DNA of 16,744 bases, taken from the NCBI GenBank assembly GCA_038150305.1, contig JAYOTG010000034.1, positions 1-16,744 of the forward strand. Reading direction: 5' to 3'. The DNA comes from MGIIa-L3 sp038150305 (GTDB lineage: Archaea; Thermoplasmatota; Poseidoniia; Poseidoniales; Poseidoniaceae). The position numbers and the translations under genes were made by a program. Within the stretch, counting starts at the first letter, position 1. Each line of letters begins with the position of its first letter. This document shows positions 7,501 through 14,231 of this stretch, piece after piece. The notes beneath the pieces are model-generated. The model saw only the letters and a list, made by a program, of their open reading frames with translations, was not told where the DNA came from and did not search any database.

Positions 7501-10500
7501 TCCGTCCACAGTCATCGATCTTGGAACGGGTCGAACGGCCGTTGCAGTTTCTGCTGGAGATTCGTCCACCTGTGCCATCCTTGATAACGCCGAAATGAAG
7601 TGTTGGGGACTTAACCAAGTTGGGGAGTTGGGAATCGCGCTTCCACCAGGAGCAAGTGGCATCGAGAACCCTTCGTCCACAGCGATCAACCTCGGTACGA
7701 ATCGAACGGCCGTTGCGATGGACGCTGGATTGCGGCACACTTGCGCAATCCTTGACAACGGCGACCTGAAGTGTTGGGGGATGGACGATGATGGACAGTT
7801 GGGCAACGGTCCTTCCGGTGGCGCATTGTACGCACCTCCGTCCACACCGATTACCCTTGGAACTATGTTCGTGAATGGGTTCCGAACAGCTGTTGCGGTG
7901 TCTACTGGAGAACGCCACACCTGCGCCATCCTTGACAACGGCGAACTGAAGTGTTGGGGAAGTGATAGCTACGGTCAAGGGGGGAATGGTCCTGGAACCT
8001 CCAGCGACATCACTTCGCCTTACAACCGCAACCCAATCAACCTCGGCACTGGCCGAACGGCCATTGCGGTGTCTGCCGGATATCATCATACCTGCGCTAT
8101 CCTCGATAACGGTGACCTGAAGTGTTGGGGGCGAGACAACCATGGGCAATTGGGTGATGGTGGAAGCAATTCGGACACCAGCGCGCCTTCAGCCACAGCG
8201 ATTGACCTTGGCCCGGGTCGAACGGCCGTTGCGGTTTCTACTGGAGATTACCACACTTGCGCCATTCTTGACAATGGCAGGGTGACATGTAGGGGGCAAG
8301 ACAACCATGGCCAGTTGGGTGATGGTGGAACCAATGCGAACACTGACTCACCATCGTCTACGCCGGTTGACCTTGGCCCGGGTCGAACGGCCGTTGCGAT
8401 AGCTTCTGCTGATTACCACAATTGTGTTATTCTTGACAATGGCGAGATGAAATGTTGGGGATACAACCACTATGGACAAGTAGGCGACGGTAGCACGACG
8501 AATCCTACCACTTCACCTGCTTTGGTTGCAGGAAGCAATTCCTGGGACACCACGCACCTCCCTGTCACATGGGAAACACACCCTGCTTTGCCGGCTGGCA
8601 TGAGCATCTCGGGCGGTACGATCAGCGGTACACCGTCGGTCTATGCGCTCAACCAAACGTACACGATTTATGGCAACCTGAGCGGTTATTCGACCACGCA
8701 CGAGTTGTACTTCAGCGTGGATACTGACAATCCACATACGGTTGTAGAAAACGTGACCATCGACCCGATTGGCTTCCATCCTCCGTTCAACAACGGAACG
8801 ACCACGTGGACGGTGTCACCCGCTCTGCCGGGCAACCTCTCCATCAACGGAAGCACCGGCGAAATCACCGGCTCGGTCAACGCCACGCTGTCCAACACGA
8901 CGTACACGGTGACGGCCACGCACAACGGCAGCGCCACCGAGGCCTTCTCGTTCAACCTGCGGAGCCTTGCGGACCTTGACGGCGACGGTCTTGCCAACGA
9001 CCTGCCAAGCGATTACGACGCGGCCGAAGGACCGACCTCCGGTCTTGTGGCCGACAGCGACGACGACGGCGACGGCCTTTCCGACAGCGTGGAAACCGAC
9101 ACCGGGACCTATGTGGATGCGACCGACACGGGCACCGACCCGCTCAACCCCGACACCGACGGTGACGGCATTTGCGACGGGCCGAACGCGGTCGCTGGCG
9201 TGTGCGTTGCGGGTCCTGACACGAGCAACGGTGCAACGGTCATTTCCACGCCGATCACCTTGGTCAACAACTCGGCGGTTTCGGAGGTTGCGCCCTTCGT
9301 GACCCTCACCGGTGCAACCTACGCCATCGTTCCTGCGCTTCCGACCTCGATGCAGTTCGACGCGAGCAACGGCTCGATCTGGGGCACGCCGGACATGGTG
9401 ATGGCCAACACGACCTACACGATGTGGGCCAACGACAGCAGCGGCGTGAGCGTCACGTGGACCTTCTTCCTCGAAGTCCTGGAGGACTTGGACGGCGACG
9501 GTTCGCCCGACACTTTGCCAAGCGATTACGACGCGGTCAATGACCCGATCCGCACGCCCGGCCTCGAAGAGGACCTGGACGATGACGGCGACGGCTACAA
9601 CGACACGGCGGAAACCGGCACCGGTGCCTACGTTGACGAGAACAACACCGGCACCGACCCACGCGACCCCGACACGGACGATGACGGCGTGTGCGACGGA
9701 CCGTCGCGCGTGCCCGGCGTGTGCATCGCTGGGCCGGACACCGACCCGCTCGGCCTGGTTCCACCGCCGACGCTGGTGGGCGTGAACAACACCGCCATCG
9801 CCACGCTGGCGCCCTACCACACGCTGGCGGGCGGCACCTACGCGATTGCGCCTGCCTTGCCCGCTTCGCTGGCGCTTGACGTCACCACCGGTGAGATCAG
9901 CGGCACGCCAACCGAGGCGCTGGCCAACACGACCTTCACGGTCTGGCTGAACCACACGGACGGCTCTTCGGTGTCCTGGGACTTCACGGTTGAAATCCTC
10001 GAAGACAGCGACGGTGACGGCTTGCCCGACACCTTGCCGAGCGATTACGACCCGAACAACCCCGATTCACCCGGATTGGTGGAGGACCTCGACGATGACG
10101 CAGACGGTACGTTGGACGCCGATGAGGTGAACGACGGCACGAACCCGACCAACCCGGACACCGACGGTGACGGCATGTGCGACGGCCCCAACGCGGTTGG
10201 TGGCGTGTGCACGGCCGGACCAGACGCCTTCCCGCTTGACCCGTCGGCCGACACGGACACCGACGGCGACGGCATGCCCGACACCATCGACGGCCCTTCG
10301 ACGAGCGTTCCACCGCTGGTCGAGGACGAGGACGACGACGGCGACGGTCTGGACGACGTGAACGAGACGGACACCGGAGTGTATGTCGATGCGACCGACA
10401 CCGGTACGGATCCGCTTGATCCGGACACCGACAACGACGGCATTTGCGACGGCCCCAACGCGGTGCCGCCCATCTGCGTGGCCGGTCCTGACGACACGCC

Positions 10501-13500
10501 GCTTGGCCTGACCGCCGAAGGCGACATCTACGCGGTCAACAACTCGGTCATGGTCTCGCTGACGCCGAAGTACACCATCCCTGATGGCACCTACGAGGTT
10601 CACCCTGCGCTTCCTGCGGGTCTTTCGATCGACCCTGCGACCGGCATCATCAGCGGCACGCCCACCGAAGTGGTTCCGCTGACCGAGTACACGGTGTACG
10701 GCAACGCCACCGCCGGTGGTCTGTTCTTCTCCTTCAACCTCGAAGTGCTCGAAGACACGGACGGCGACGGTTTGCCCAACGAGCTGCCTGAGGACTATCC
10801 GGCCAGTGGCGAACTGGTGGAAGACCTGGACGACGACGGTGACGGCGCCTCCGACCTGTCCGAGACGGGCACGGGGGTCTACAACGGACCGGGTGATCTC
10901 GGTACGGATTCCCTCAACCCCGACACCGACGGTGACGGCATCTGTGACGGCCCCAACGCGGTGCCTCCGGTCTGTTTGGCCGGTCCTGACTCGAACCCGG
11001 TTGGCACCGGCCCACTCGGCCCGACCGTCTTGGTGAACAACTCCCAGACGGCGCCGATTCAGCCGCCCAACGCCGTGGCTGGTGCCACGTGGGCGGTCTC
11101 ACCCGCCCTGCCCGAAGGCCTCGTGCTCGATCCGGCCACCGGCATCATCACCGGTACGCCGACCGAAGCGATGGACAACACCACGTACACGATTTGGGCG
11201 AACACCACGGACCCGGCCTTCTCGATTGAAGCCACCTTCTGGCTCGAAATTCTGGACGACTTCGACGGCGACGGCATGCCCGATGAACTCCCCGACGACT
11301 ACCCGACGACCGGCTTGCCGCCCTACACGCTCGTCGAGGACGAGGACGACGACAACGACGGCCTGTCCGACGAGAACGAGACGGCCATCGGCTCTGACCC
11401 GTACAATCCGGACACGGACGGCGACGGCTTCTGCGACGGCAACGGCACCGGTGACGGTGCGTGCTTCGCTGGACCTGACACCGACCCCCTCGACCCTGCG
11501 GTGCCCGTGAATACGGACGGCGACGCCTTCCCCGACGAGGACCCTGACGGTCCTGGCGGTCTGACGGCGGACGACGACGACGACAACGACGGCTACCTCG
11601 ACACCATGGAAGTGGCGTGCCTGAGCGATCCGCTCGACGCAGCGAGCCTGCCTGACGACATGGACGGCGACGGCATCTGCGACCAGATGGACGACGACAT
11701 GGACGGCGACGGCATCCTCAACGACGACGAGGCCGGTTTGCCGGACGGCACCAGCCCAAGCAACCCGGACAGCGACGGCGACGGCATCTGCGACGGACCG
11801 CAAGCGCCCGCCAACGGCGGCTGCATTGGCGGCCCTGACGCCTTCCCGCTCGATCCTGCCGGCGCGATGGACACCGACGGTGACGGCATGCCCGACACCC
11901 TCGTGCCCGACGTCACGTCCACGAGCGTTCCACCGCTGGTGGAGGACCTCGACGACGACGACGACGGTTGGACGGATGCCGACGAAGCGGCGTGCGGCAC
12001 GTCGAACCCGTTGGACAACATGAGCGTGCCCGCTGACGCCGACAACGACGGCATCTGCGATGCGCTTGATCCGTCCCTCGACCTGCCGTTCACGCTGGAG
12101 TACCCGACGCAGTACCTCGACCTCTTCGAGAACACGACGATGGATCCCTTCCTGCCGGTCATCAACGGCAGCGGTGACGTCACGTCCTGGGAGATTGAAG
12201 GCGACCTGCCCGAAGGGCTGACCTTCGGCTGGAGCCCTGCGCGCGACGCCTACCTTGACGGAAGCATCCGCGGCACGCCAACCGGCGCTGCTGGGCCGCT
12301 GAACGTCACCGTCTGGGCCAACAACTCGGCCCACAGCGCGTCTTTCGTGCTCTCGGTGACGGTCTTCGGCGACGCCGACGACGACGGACTGCCTGATGAG
12401 GTGCCGGACGGCTACATCGGAAACCTGACCGCGGACGAGGACGACGACAACGACGGTTACTCCGACGCGGAGGAATCCCGCTGCGGTTCCAACCCGAGGG
12501 ACTCCGCTTCCGGTGAAGAGAGTTGGATCGACAGCTGCCTGAGCGGAAGCATCGACGTGGACGACCGGAACTCCTTCTGGGTCTGCCTGTTCCCGCTGCT
12601 GCTCTTGCTCCTGCTCTTCCTGCTGGTCGGTCGCAACCGAACCGCGGTGGTTGGGCCTGAGCCCGAGAACACCACGGCAGAGCCCGACTTTGTGAGCGGC
12701 GCTGGCACACAGGACAATCCGTTTGTCCTTGCCGCCGCTGGACCGGTCGAGGCCGGTTCGAACGTTTCAACGGCCGAGACGATCACCATCACCGGGATGA
12801 GCGACATCCGGGTGGAGATGGTCGACCACAACGACGAGAGCAATTACGGTCGCTTCACGATGTACGAATCGGCCTTCAGCATGGAAGGCTCGCGGCGTTT
12901 GGCGGTGGGCAAGGACGGTGAGATGGTCATCAACTTCAAGTTCGACGACAGCGAATTCCCAACCTACGAAGGCGGAACCTACACCGCCCGCATCAAGTTG
13001 GGCAAGGCCAGCGTCTACTTCCTTTGGAAGGTCACCGTGGTGGCGGACGAGAAGAAGGCCAAGTCCGAAAAGAAGCAGACCATGAGCCGCATCAAGGAGC
13101 GCAAGAAGGATTTCGACTTCGGCCGCATCGGCACAGCGACCAAGAAGGACGCTGACGACCTCCAGGCGATCAAGGGCATCGGCCCCTACAGCGAGGAGAA
13201 GCTCAACGCCTTGGGCATCTTCACCTACGCGCAACTGGCTAACTTCGACCGTGAGACGGAAGACGAGGTCAACGAAGCCATCGAGCACTACAGCGGACGC
13301 ATCCGCCGAGACGAGTGGGTCAAGCAGGCCCAGGAGATCGTCGGTGCGGAGATCAAGGCGAACGAAGAGGCCCTGAAGGCCGCGGAGGAAGCCGAAGCCG
13401 CCAAGAAGGCGGAAGAAGAAGCCGCTGCTGCTGCCGCTGCCGAGAAGGAAGCCAAGGCCGCCGAGAAGAAGGCGAAGGCCGAGGCCGAAAAGAAGGCCAA

Positions 13501-14197
13501 GGAAGAAGCCGCTGCTGCTGCCGCTGCCGAGAAGGAAGCCAAGGCCAAGGCTGAAGCGGAAGCCAAGGCCGCTGCGGCGAAGCCGGTCACGAAGGAAGCC
13601 AAGAAGCAAGAGGAACTCGAGCGCGTGAAGGAGCGTGCGAAGAGCATCGACTTCGCGGTCCTCGGCACGGCCAAGGCCAGCGAGAAAGACGACCTCCAAG
13701 CCATCAAGGGCATTGGGCCCTTCATCGAAGAGAAGTTGAACGCGCTGGGCATCTACACCTGGCTCCAAGTCAGCAAGATGACGAGCGCGCTTGAGGACGA
13801 GGTGAACGAGGCCATCGAGTTCTTCCCCGGCCGCGTGAAGCGCGACCAGTGGGTGGCTCAGGCCAAGATCTTGCTCGGCGAGGACGTCAAGTTGGACGAG
13901 AAGGCGCTCAAGCAGGCCGAGGAACTCGAACGCATCGCGCAGAAGGCCGAGAAGATCGACTTCGCCACGCTCGGCGTGGCGTCCGCCTCGGAGAAAGACG
14001 ACCTGAAGGCCATCAAGGGCATCGGTCCGTTCATCGAAGAGAAGCTGAACGCTTTGGGCATCTACACCTTCCGCCAGGTGGGCAACATGACGCCTGAAAT
14101 CGAGGAGGAAGTCAACGTCGCCATCGAGTTCTTCCCCGGCCGCGTGAAGCGCGACGAATGGGCGCGGCAAGCCCGTGAATTCGCTGATGAGGCCTGA
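4523..14197 (+). CDS. Giant multi-propeller surface protein with three cytosolic HhH domains (about 3,224 residues)
   Basis: Starts are possible at 4523 (MSSERHGKMRTSLLL) or 4547 (MRTSLLL); both give a signal peptide with core 'LLLTVLMVLM'. GAGG at 4517-4520 is too close to 4523 for a normal Shine-Dalgarno. Numbered from 4523: RCC1-like array A, five copies (about 106-372); VCBS/FG-GAP-like propeller, seven blades (474-829); RCC1-like array B, seven copies (943-1345). Each appears inserted in a split He_PIG domain. An uninterrupted Ig domain follows (1401-1482), then alternating TSP3 and Ig modules to about 2682, a membrane helix (2685-2703), a juxtamembrane domain (2722-2842), HhH1 (2877-2942), an Ala/Glu/Lys helix, HhH2 (3055-3120) and HhH3 (3158-3221). 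The RCC1 name reflects the fold only; these copies are secreted. The role is probably adhesion, ligand binding or envelope architecture. It heads a likely operon with the next two genes. Confidence 0.92.
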   Translation: MSSERHGKMRTSLLLTVLMVLMTQVGYLDVLNTWPEGDHTLDPTTTASESGSASSQSNFTASVEGAELLVGQAMTNITFQYNASAASGSGSGSGSGSSSTSSFAYANNQISSAGDHTCAILDNGSVSCWGAGGYGQLGHGGGSTKTTPTLTSSLGTGRTAVAVSSGADHTCAILDNGSVSCWGRGGYGQLGNGATTVKLTPTLTSSLGTGRTAVALSSGGSHTCAILDNGDVSCWGAGTNGQLGHGGTSTKTTPTLTSSLGTGRTAVALSSGALHTCAILDNGDVSCWGAGNYGQLGDGGTSTKTTPTLTSSLGTGRTAVALSSGETHTCAILDNGSAMCWGDDSAGQLGDGGSSATIHHSPVWVSGSNIWDSSTGLSSPMTNVTGATCTVSPALPTGLSIDSSTCTISGTPTVETSNTTYTVTAVISGVTFQTSVWLSSSYLELTPSAEGADLLIDEAMTNISFQYNASAINEAGLVWLESDIDANADGAESLFVADMDGDGDLDIVSASVFDDTIAWYENDGATEPSWTASDIDTNADYARSVFVADMDDDGDLDIVSASYLDDTIAWYENDGAANPSWSKNVVATSADGAMQVHVADMDDDGDLDIVSASYNDDTIAWYENDGSADPSWTASDIDTNADGAWRVYVADMDGDGDLDIVSQSNLDDTIAWYENDGAADPSWTASDIDTNINGGNGHWGGYIVAADMDGDSDLDLVSTQNGTTVWYENDGASDPSWTVATISTMTYYSIHVTDMDNDGDLDIVAPFWGAIHYYENDGASDPSWTQGTNISSSSGSASVHVADMDGDGDLDVASAEFGTDTIAWYKSAPVTWTDITGASCSVSPALPTGLSIDSSTCTISGTPTVETSNTTYTVTAVISNVTYQGSVWLSTSPYATITSAVEGAALNLGEAMTPITLNYTVNANASSGSSGGSGSSSGASGSTSLYYVNNKVAAGGSSHSCAILDNGGLKCWGGDYSGQLGNGVIITNNLNSPPSTVIDLGTGRTAVAVSAGDSSTCAILDNAEMKCWGLNQVGELGIALPPGASGIENPSSTAINLGTNRTAVAMDAGLRHTCAILDNGDLKCWGMDDDGQLGNGPSGGALYAPPSTPITLGTMFVNGFRTAVAVSTGERHTCAILDNGELKCWGSDSYGQGGNGPGTSSDITSPYNRNPINLGTGRTAIAVSAGYHHTCAILDNGDLKCWGRDNHGQLGDGGSNSDTSAPSATAIDLGPGRTAVAVSTGDYHTCAILDNGRVTCRGQDNHGQLGDGGTNANTDSPSSTPVDLGPGRTAVAIASADYHNCVILDNGEMKCWGYNHYGQVGDGSTTNPTTSPALVAGSNSWDTTHLPVTWETHPALPAGMSISGGTISGTPSVYALNQTYTIYGNLSGYSTTHELYFSVDTDNPHTVVENVTIDPIGFHPPFNNGTTTWTVSPALPGNLSINGSTGEITGSVNATLSNTTYTVTATHNGSATEAFSFNLRSLADLDGDGLANDLPSDYDAAEGPTSGLVADSDDDGDGLSDSVETDTGTYVDATDTGTDPLNPDTDGDGICDGPNAVAGVCVAGPDTSNGATVISTPITLVNNSAVSEVAPFVTLTGATYAIVPALPTSMQFDASNGSIWGTPDMVMANTTYTMWANDSSGVSVTWTFFLEVLEDLDGDGSPDTLPSDYDAVNDPIRTPGLEEDLDDDGDGYNDTAETGTGAYVDENNTGTDPRDPDTDDDGVCDGPSRVPGVCIAGPDTDPLGLVPPPTLVGVNNTAIATLAPYHTLAGGTYAIAPALPASLALDVTTGEISGTPTEALANTTFTVWLNHTDGSSVSWDFTVEILEDSDGDGLPDTLPSDYDPNNPDSPGLVEDLDDDADGTLDADEVNDGTNPTNPDTDGDGMCDGPNAVGGVCTAGPDAFPLDPSADTDTDGDGMPDTIDGPSTSVPPLVEDEDDDGDGLDDVNETDTGVYVDATDTGTDPLDPDTDNDGICDGPNAVPPICVAGPDDTPLGLTAEGDIYAVNNSVMVSLTPKYTIPDGTYEVHPALPAGLSIDPATGIISGTPTEVVPLTEYTVYGNATAGGLFFSFNLEVLEDTDGDGLPNELPEDYPASGELVEDLDDDGDGASDLSETGTGVYNGPGDLGTDSLNPDTDGDGICDGPNAVPPVCLAGPDSNPVGTGPLGPTVLVNNSQTAPIQPPNAVAGATWAVSPALPEGLVLDPATGIITGTPTEAMDNTTYTIWANTTDPAFSIEATFWLEILDDFDGDGMPDELPDDYPTTGLPPYTLVEDEDDDNDGLSDENETAIGSDPYNPDTDGDGFCDGNGTGDGACFAGPDTDPLDPAVPVNTDGDAFPDEDPDGPGGLTADDDDDNDGYLDTMEVACLSDPLDAASLPDDMDGDGICDQMDDDMDGDGILNDDEAGLPDGTSPSNPDSDGDGICDGPQAPANGGCIGGPDAFPLDPAGAMDTDGDGMPDTLVPDVTSTSVPPLVEDLDDDDDGWTDADEAACGTSNPLDNMSVPADADNDGICDALDPSLDLPFTLEYPTQYLDLFENTTMDPFLPVINGSGDVTSWEIEGDLPEGLTFGWSPARDAYLDGSIRGTPTGAAGPLNVTVWANNSAHSASFVLSVTVFGDADDDGLPDEVPDGYIGNLTADEDDDNDGYSDAEESRCGSNPRDSASGEESWIDSCLSGSIDVDDRNSFWVCLFPLLLLLLLFLLVGRNRTAVVGPEPENTTAEPDFVSGAGTQDNPFVLAAAGPVEAGSNVSTAETITITGMSDIRVEMVDHNDESNYGRFTMYESAFSMEGSRRLAVGKDGEMVINFKFDDSEFPTYEGGTYTARIKLGKASVYFLWKVTVVADEKKAKSEKKQTMSRIKERKKDFDFGRIGTATKKDADDLQAIKGIGPYSEEKLNALGIFTYAQLANFDRETEDEVNEAIEHYSGRIRRDEWVKQAQEIVGAEIKANEEALKAAEEAEAAKKAEEEAAAAAAAEKEAKAAEKKAKAEAEKKAKEEAAAAAAAEKEAKAKAEAEAKAAAAKPVTKEAKKQEELERVKERAKSIDFAVLGTAKASEKDDLQAIKGIGPFIEEKLNALGIYTWLQVSKMTSALEDEVNEAIEFFPGRVKRDQWVAQAKILLGEDVKLDEKALKQAEELERIAQKAEKIDFATLGVASASEKDDLKAIKGIGPFIEEKLNALGIYTFRQVGNMTPEIEEEVNVAIEFFPGRVKRDEWARQAREFADEA
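4547..4615 (+). other. Signal peptide of gene 2
   Basis: It encodes 'MRTSLLLTVLMVLMTQVGYL', a short basic start followed by a Leu/Val/Met core, then polar Ser/Thr-rich mature sequence. It resembles the N-terminus of the last gene ('AVLLSVLMISLAQTAYIEAY'): both have LLxVLM, a Gln about seven residues later and a following Tyr. The cleavage site is not obvious. Confidence 0.75.
4840..5640 (+). repeat. RCC1-like array A: five blades at an exact 159-base period
   Basis: The 'ACxTGCGC(C/T)AT' marks (encoding TCAI) fall at 4871, 5030, 5189, 5348 and 5507, exactly 159 bases (53 residues) apart. Each unit reads 'HTCAILDNGxVxCWGxxxxG' then 'QLGxG' and 'GTGRTAVA'. A Cys pair, C-x9-C, is kept in every blade. 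Units 3 and 4 differ at about ten positions by my count. The high similarity points to recent expansion or homogenisation. RCC1 propellers usually have seven blades; five are seen here. Confidence 0.9.
5708..5806 (+). repeat. 99-base Ig-half repeat, copy 1 (partner at 7061-7159)
   Basis: This segment and 7061-7159 differ at two of 99 bases by my alignment. Both encode 'TGLSIDSSTCTISGTPTVET' and onward. They are the second halves of the first two split Ig domains, 1,353 bases apart. The copy suggests that an Ig-half plus propeller unit was duplicated, or that the halves have been homogenised by recombination. Confidence 0.9.
5955..7010 (+). repeat. Seven VCBS/FG-GAP-like blades (beta-propeller)
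   Basis: Seven units carry 'VADMDGDGDLDIVS' or a close variant, then 'DTIAWYENDG'. The Asp loops (DxDxDGDxD) are the calcium-binding loops of FG-GAP/VCBS repeats, found in integrin-alpha-like seven-bladed propellers. The first four units start at 6011, 6164, 6317 and 6470, an exact 153-base period. Units 5-7 are more diverged, and unit 7 ends 'WYKSAP' instead of 'WYENDG'. Seven copies make a complete propeller. Confidence 0.88.
7061..7159 (+). repeat. 99-base Ig-half repeat, copy 2 (partner at 5708-5806)
   Basis: This is the second member of the pair described at 5708-5806; the two differ at two positions by my alignment. It lies in the second half of split Ig domain 2. Confidence 0.9.
7198..8725 (+). 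other. Split putative-Ig domain 3 hosting RCC1 array B
   Basis: The first half 'EGAALNLGEAMTPITLNYT' lies near 7225-7285 and is followed by a Gly/Ser linker. The second half, with 'VTWETHPALPAGMSISGG' and 'ISGTPSVYALNQTYTIYG', lies near 8563-8725. Array B is in between. This is the third use of the same insertion point in one protein. Confidence 0.65.
7350..8545 (+). repeat. RCC1-like array B: seven blades, diverged
   Basis: Seven 'C(A/V)ILDN' units lie about 165-180 bases apart, with variable loops. Consensus 'HTCAILDNGxLKCWGxDxxG', then 'QLG'. Blade 6 has CRG in place of CWG and blade 7 has CVILDN. The array starts 'VNNKVAAGGSSHSC' and ends 'VAGSNSWD'. Array A starts and ends with similar sequence, so the two arrays are homologous as whole units. 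Seven copies fit a closed RCC1 propeller. Confidence 0.88.
8970..12568 (+). repeat. Alternating TSP3-like and putative-Ig modules forming the gene 2 stalk
   Basis: Ig-like modules lie near 9225-9480, 9745-10000, 10500-10755, 11000-11260 and 12075-12370. Between them are Asp-rich blocks with seven variants of 'DPDTDGDGICDGPNAVxxVC' followed by 'AGPD' (near 9125, 9645, 10135, 10395, 10900, 11395 and 11755). Each carries a C-x8-10-C pair. 'TSVPPLVED' occurs twice, near 10310 and 11925, marking an internal duplication. Many calcium ions are probably bound, giving a stiff, disulfide-stapled stalk. Confidence 0.85.
12575..12631 (+). other. Transmembrane segment of gene 2
   Basis: It encodes FWVCLFP, a Leu-rich run, FLLV and then GRNR. 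The segment is about 19 residues long with basic residues on the C-terminal side. 'VVGPEPENTT' follows, matching 'VLGPEPERTT' after the membrane helix of gene 1. Confidence 0.88.
12687..13047 (+). other. Juxtamembrane domain shared by genes 1-3, copy 2
   Basis: It opens 'SGAGTQDNPFVL', then 'YGRFTMYES', 'NFKFDDSEF', a GG pair and 'KASVYFLWKVTVV'. These are the landmarks of gene 1 in the same order and at similar spacing. Confidence 0.78.
13151..13350 (+). other. HhH domain 1 of gene 2
   Basis: 'DDLQAIKGIGPYSEEKLNAL' then 'GRIRRDEWVKQAQEI'. It is preceded by 'DFDFGRIGTA'. It is the most diverged of the three copies in this protein (YSEE for FIEE, HYSGRIRR for FFPGRVKR). Confidence 0.83.
13415..13546 (+). 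repeat. 45-base direct repeat pair in the Ala/Glu/Lys linker of gene 2
   Basis: Bases 13415-13459 and 13502-13546 are identical over 45 bases, 87 bases (29 residues) apart. They encode 'EEAAAAAAAEKEAKA'. The charged Ala-rich helix links HhH1 to HhH2. Unlike the rod of gene 1 it has no clean 11-residue register. Confidence 0.9.
13685..13885 (+). other. HhH domain 2 of gene 2
   Basis: 'DDLQAIKGIGPFIEEKLNAL', 'GIYTWLQVSKMTSALEDEV' and 'FFPGRVKRDQWVAQAKIL'. It is preceded by 'KSIDFAVLGTA'. Confidence 0.84.
13995..14185 (+). other. HhH domain 3 of gene 2
   Basis: 'DDLKAIKGIGPFIEEKLNAL' then 'FRQVGNMTPEIEEEVNVAIE'. It is preceded by 'EKIDFATLGVA'. Over 14054-14162 it matches the end of gene 1 (4226-4334) with four mismatches in 109 bases by my count, all at third codon positions. 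Confidence 0.86.
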
Positions 14198-14216
14198 AAG
14201 GCTGATATGGAAATGT

Positions 14217-14223
14217 GGAGAGG
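14217..14223 (+). promoter_or_regulatory. Shine-Dalgarno site for gene 3
   Basis: GGAGAGG lies eight bases before the ATG at 14232. It fixes the start there rather than at the upstream in-frame ATG at 14175, which would overlap gene 2. Confidence 0.7.
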
Positions 14224-14231
14224 CTAAAACC

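Noticed and set aside
4840..8545. Chromatin-regulator (RCC1 guanine-exchange) function for the propellers
   Set aside because: The repeats lie behind a signal peptide, outside the membrane helix, and have paired cysteines. Only the fold is shared with eukaryotic RCC1.
14192..14202. Small inverted repeat GCCT-GAA-AGGC over the gene 2 stop
   Set aside because: Only four base pairs, expected by chance in GC-rich DNA. It is too weak to call a terminator inside an operon.
14175..14231. Alternative ATG for gene 3 at 14175
   Set aside because: It overlaps the end of gene 2 and adds a basic stretch before the helices. The ATG at 14232 has a well-spaced GGAGAGG.
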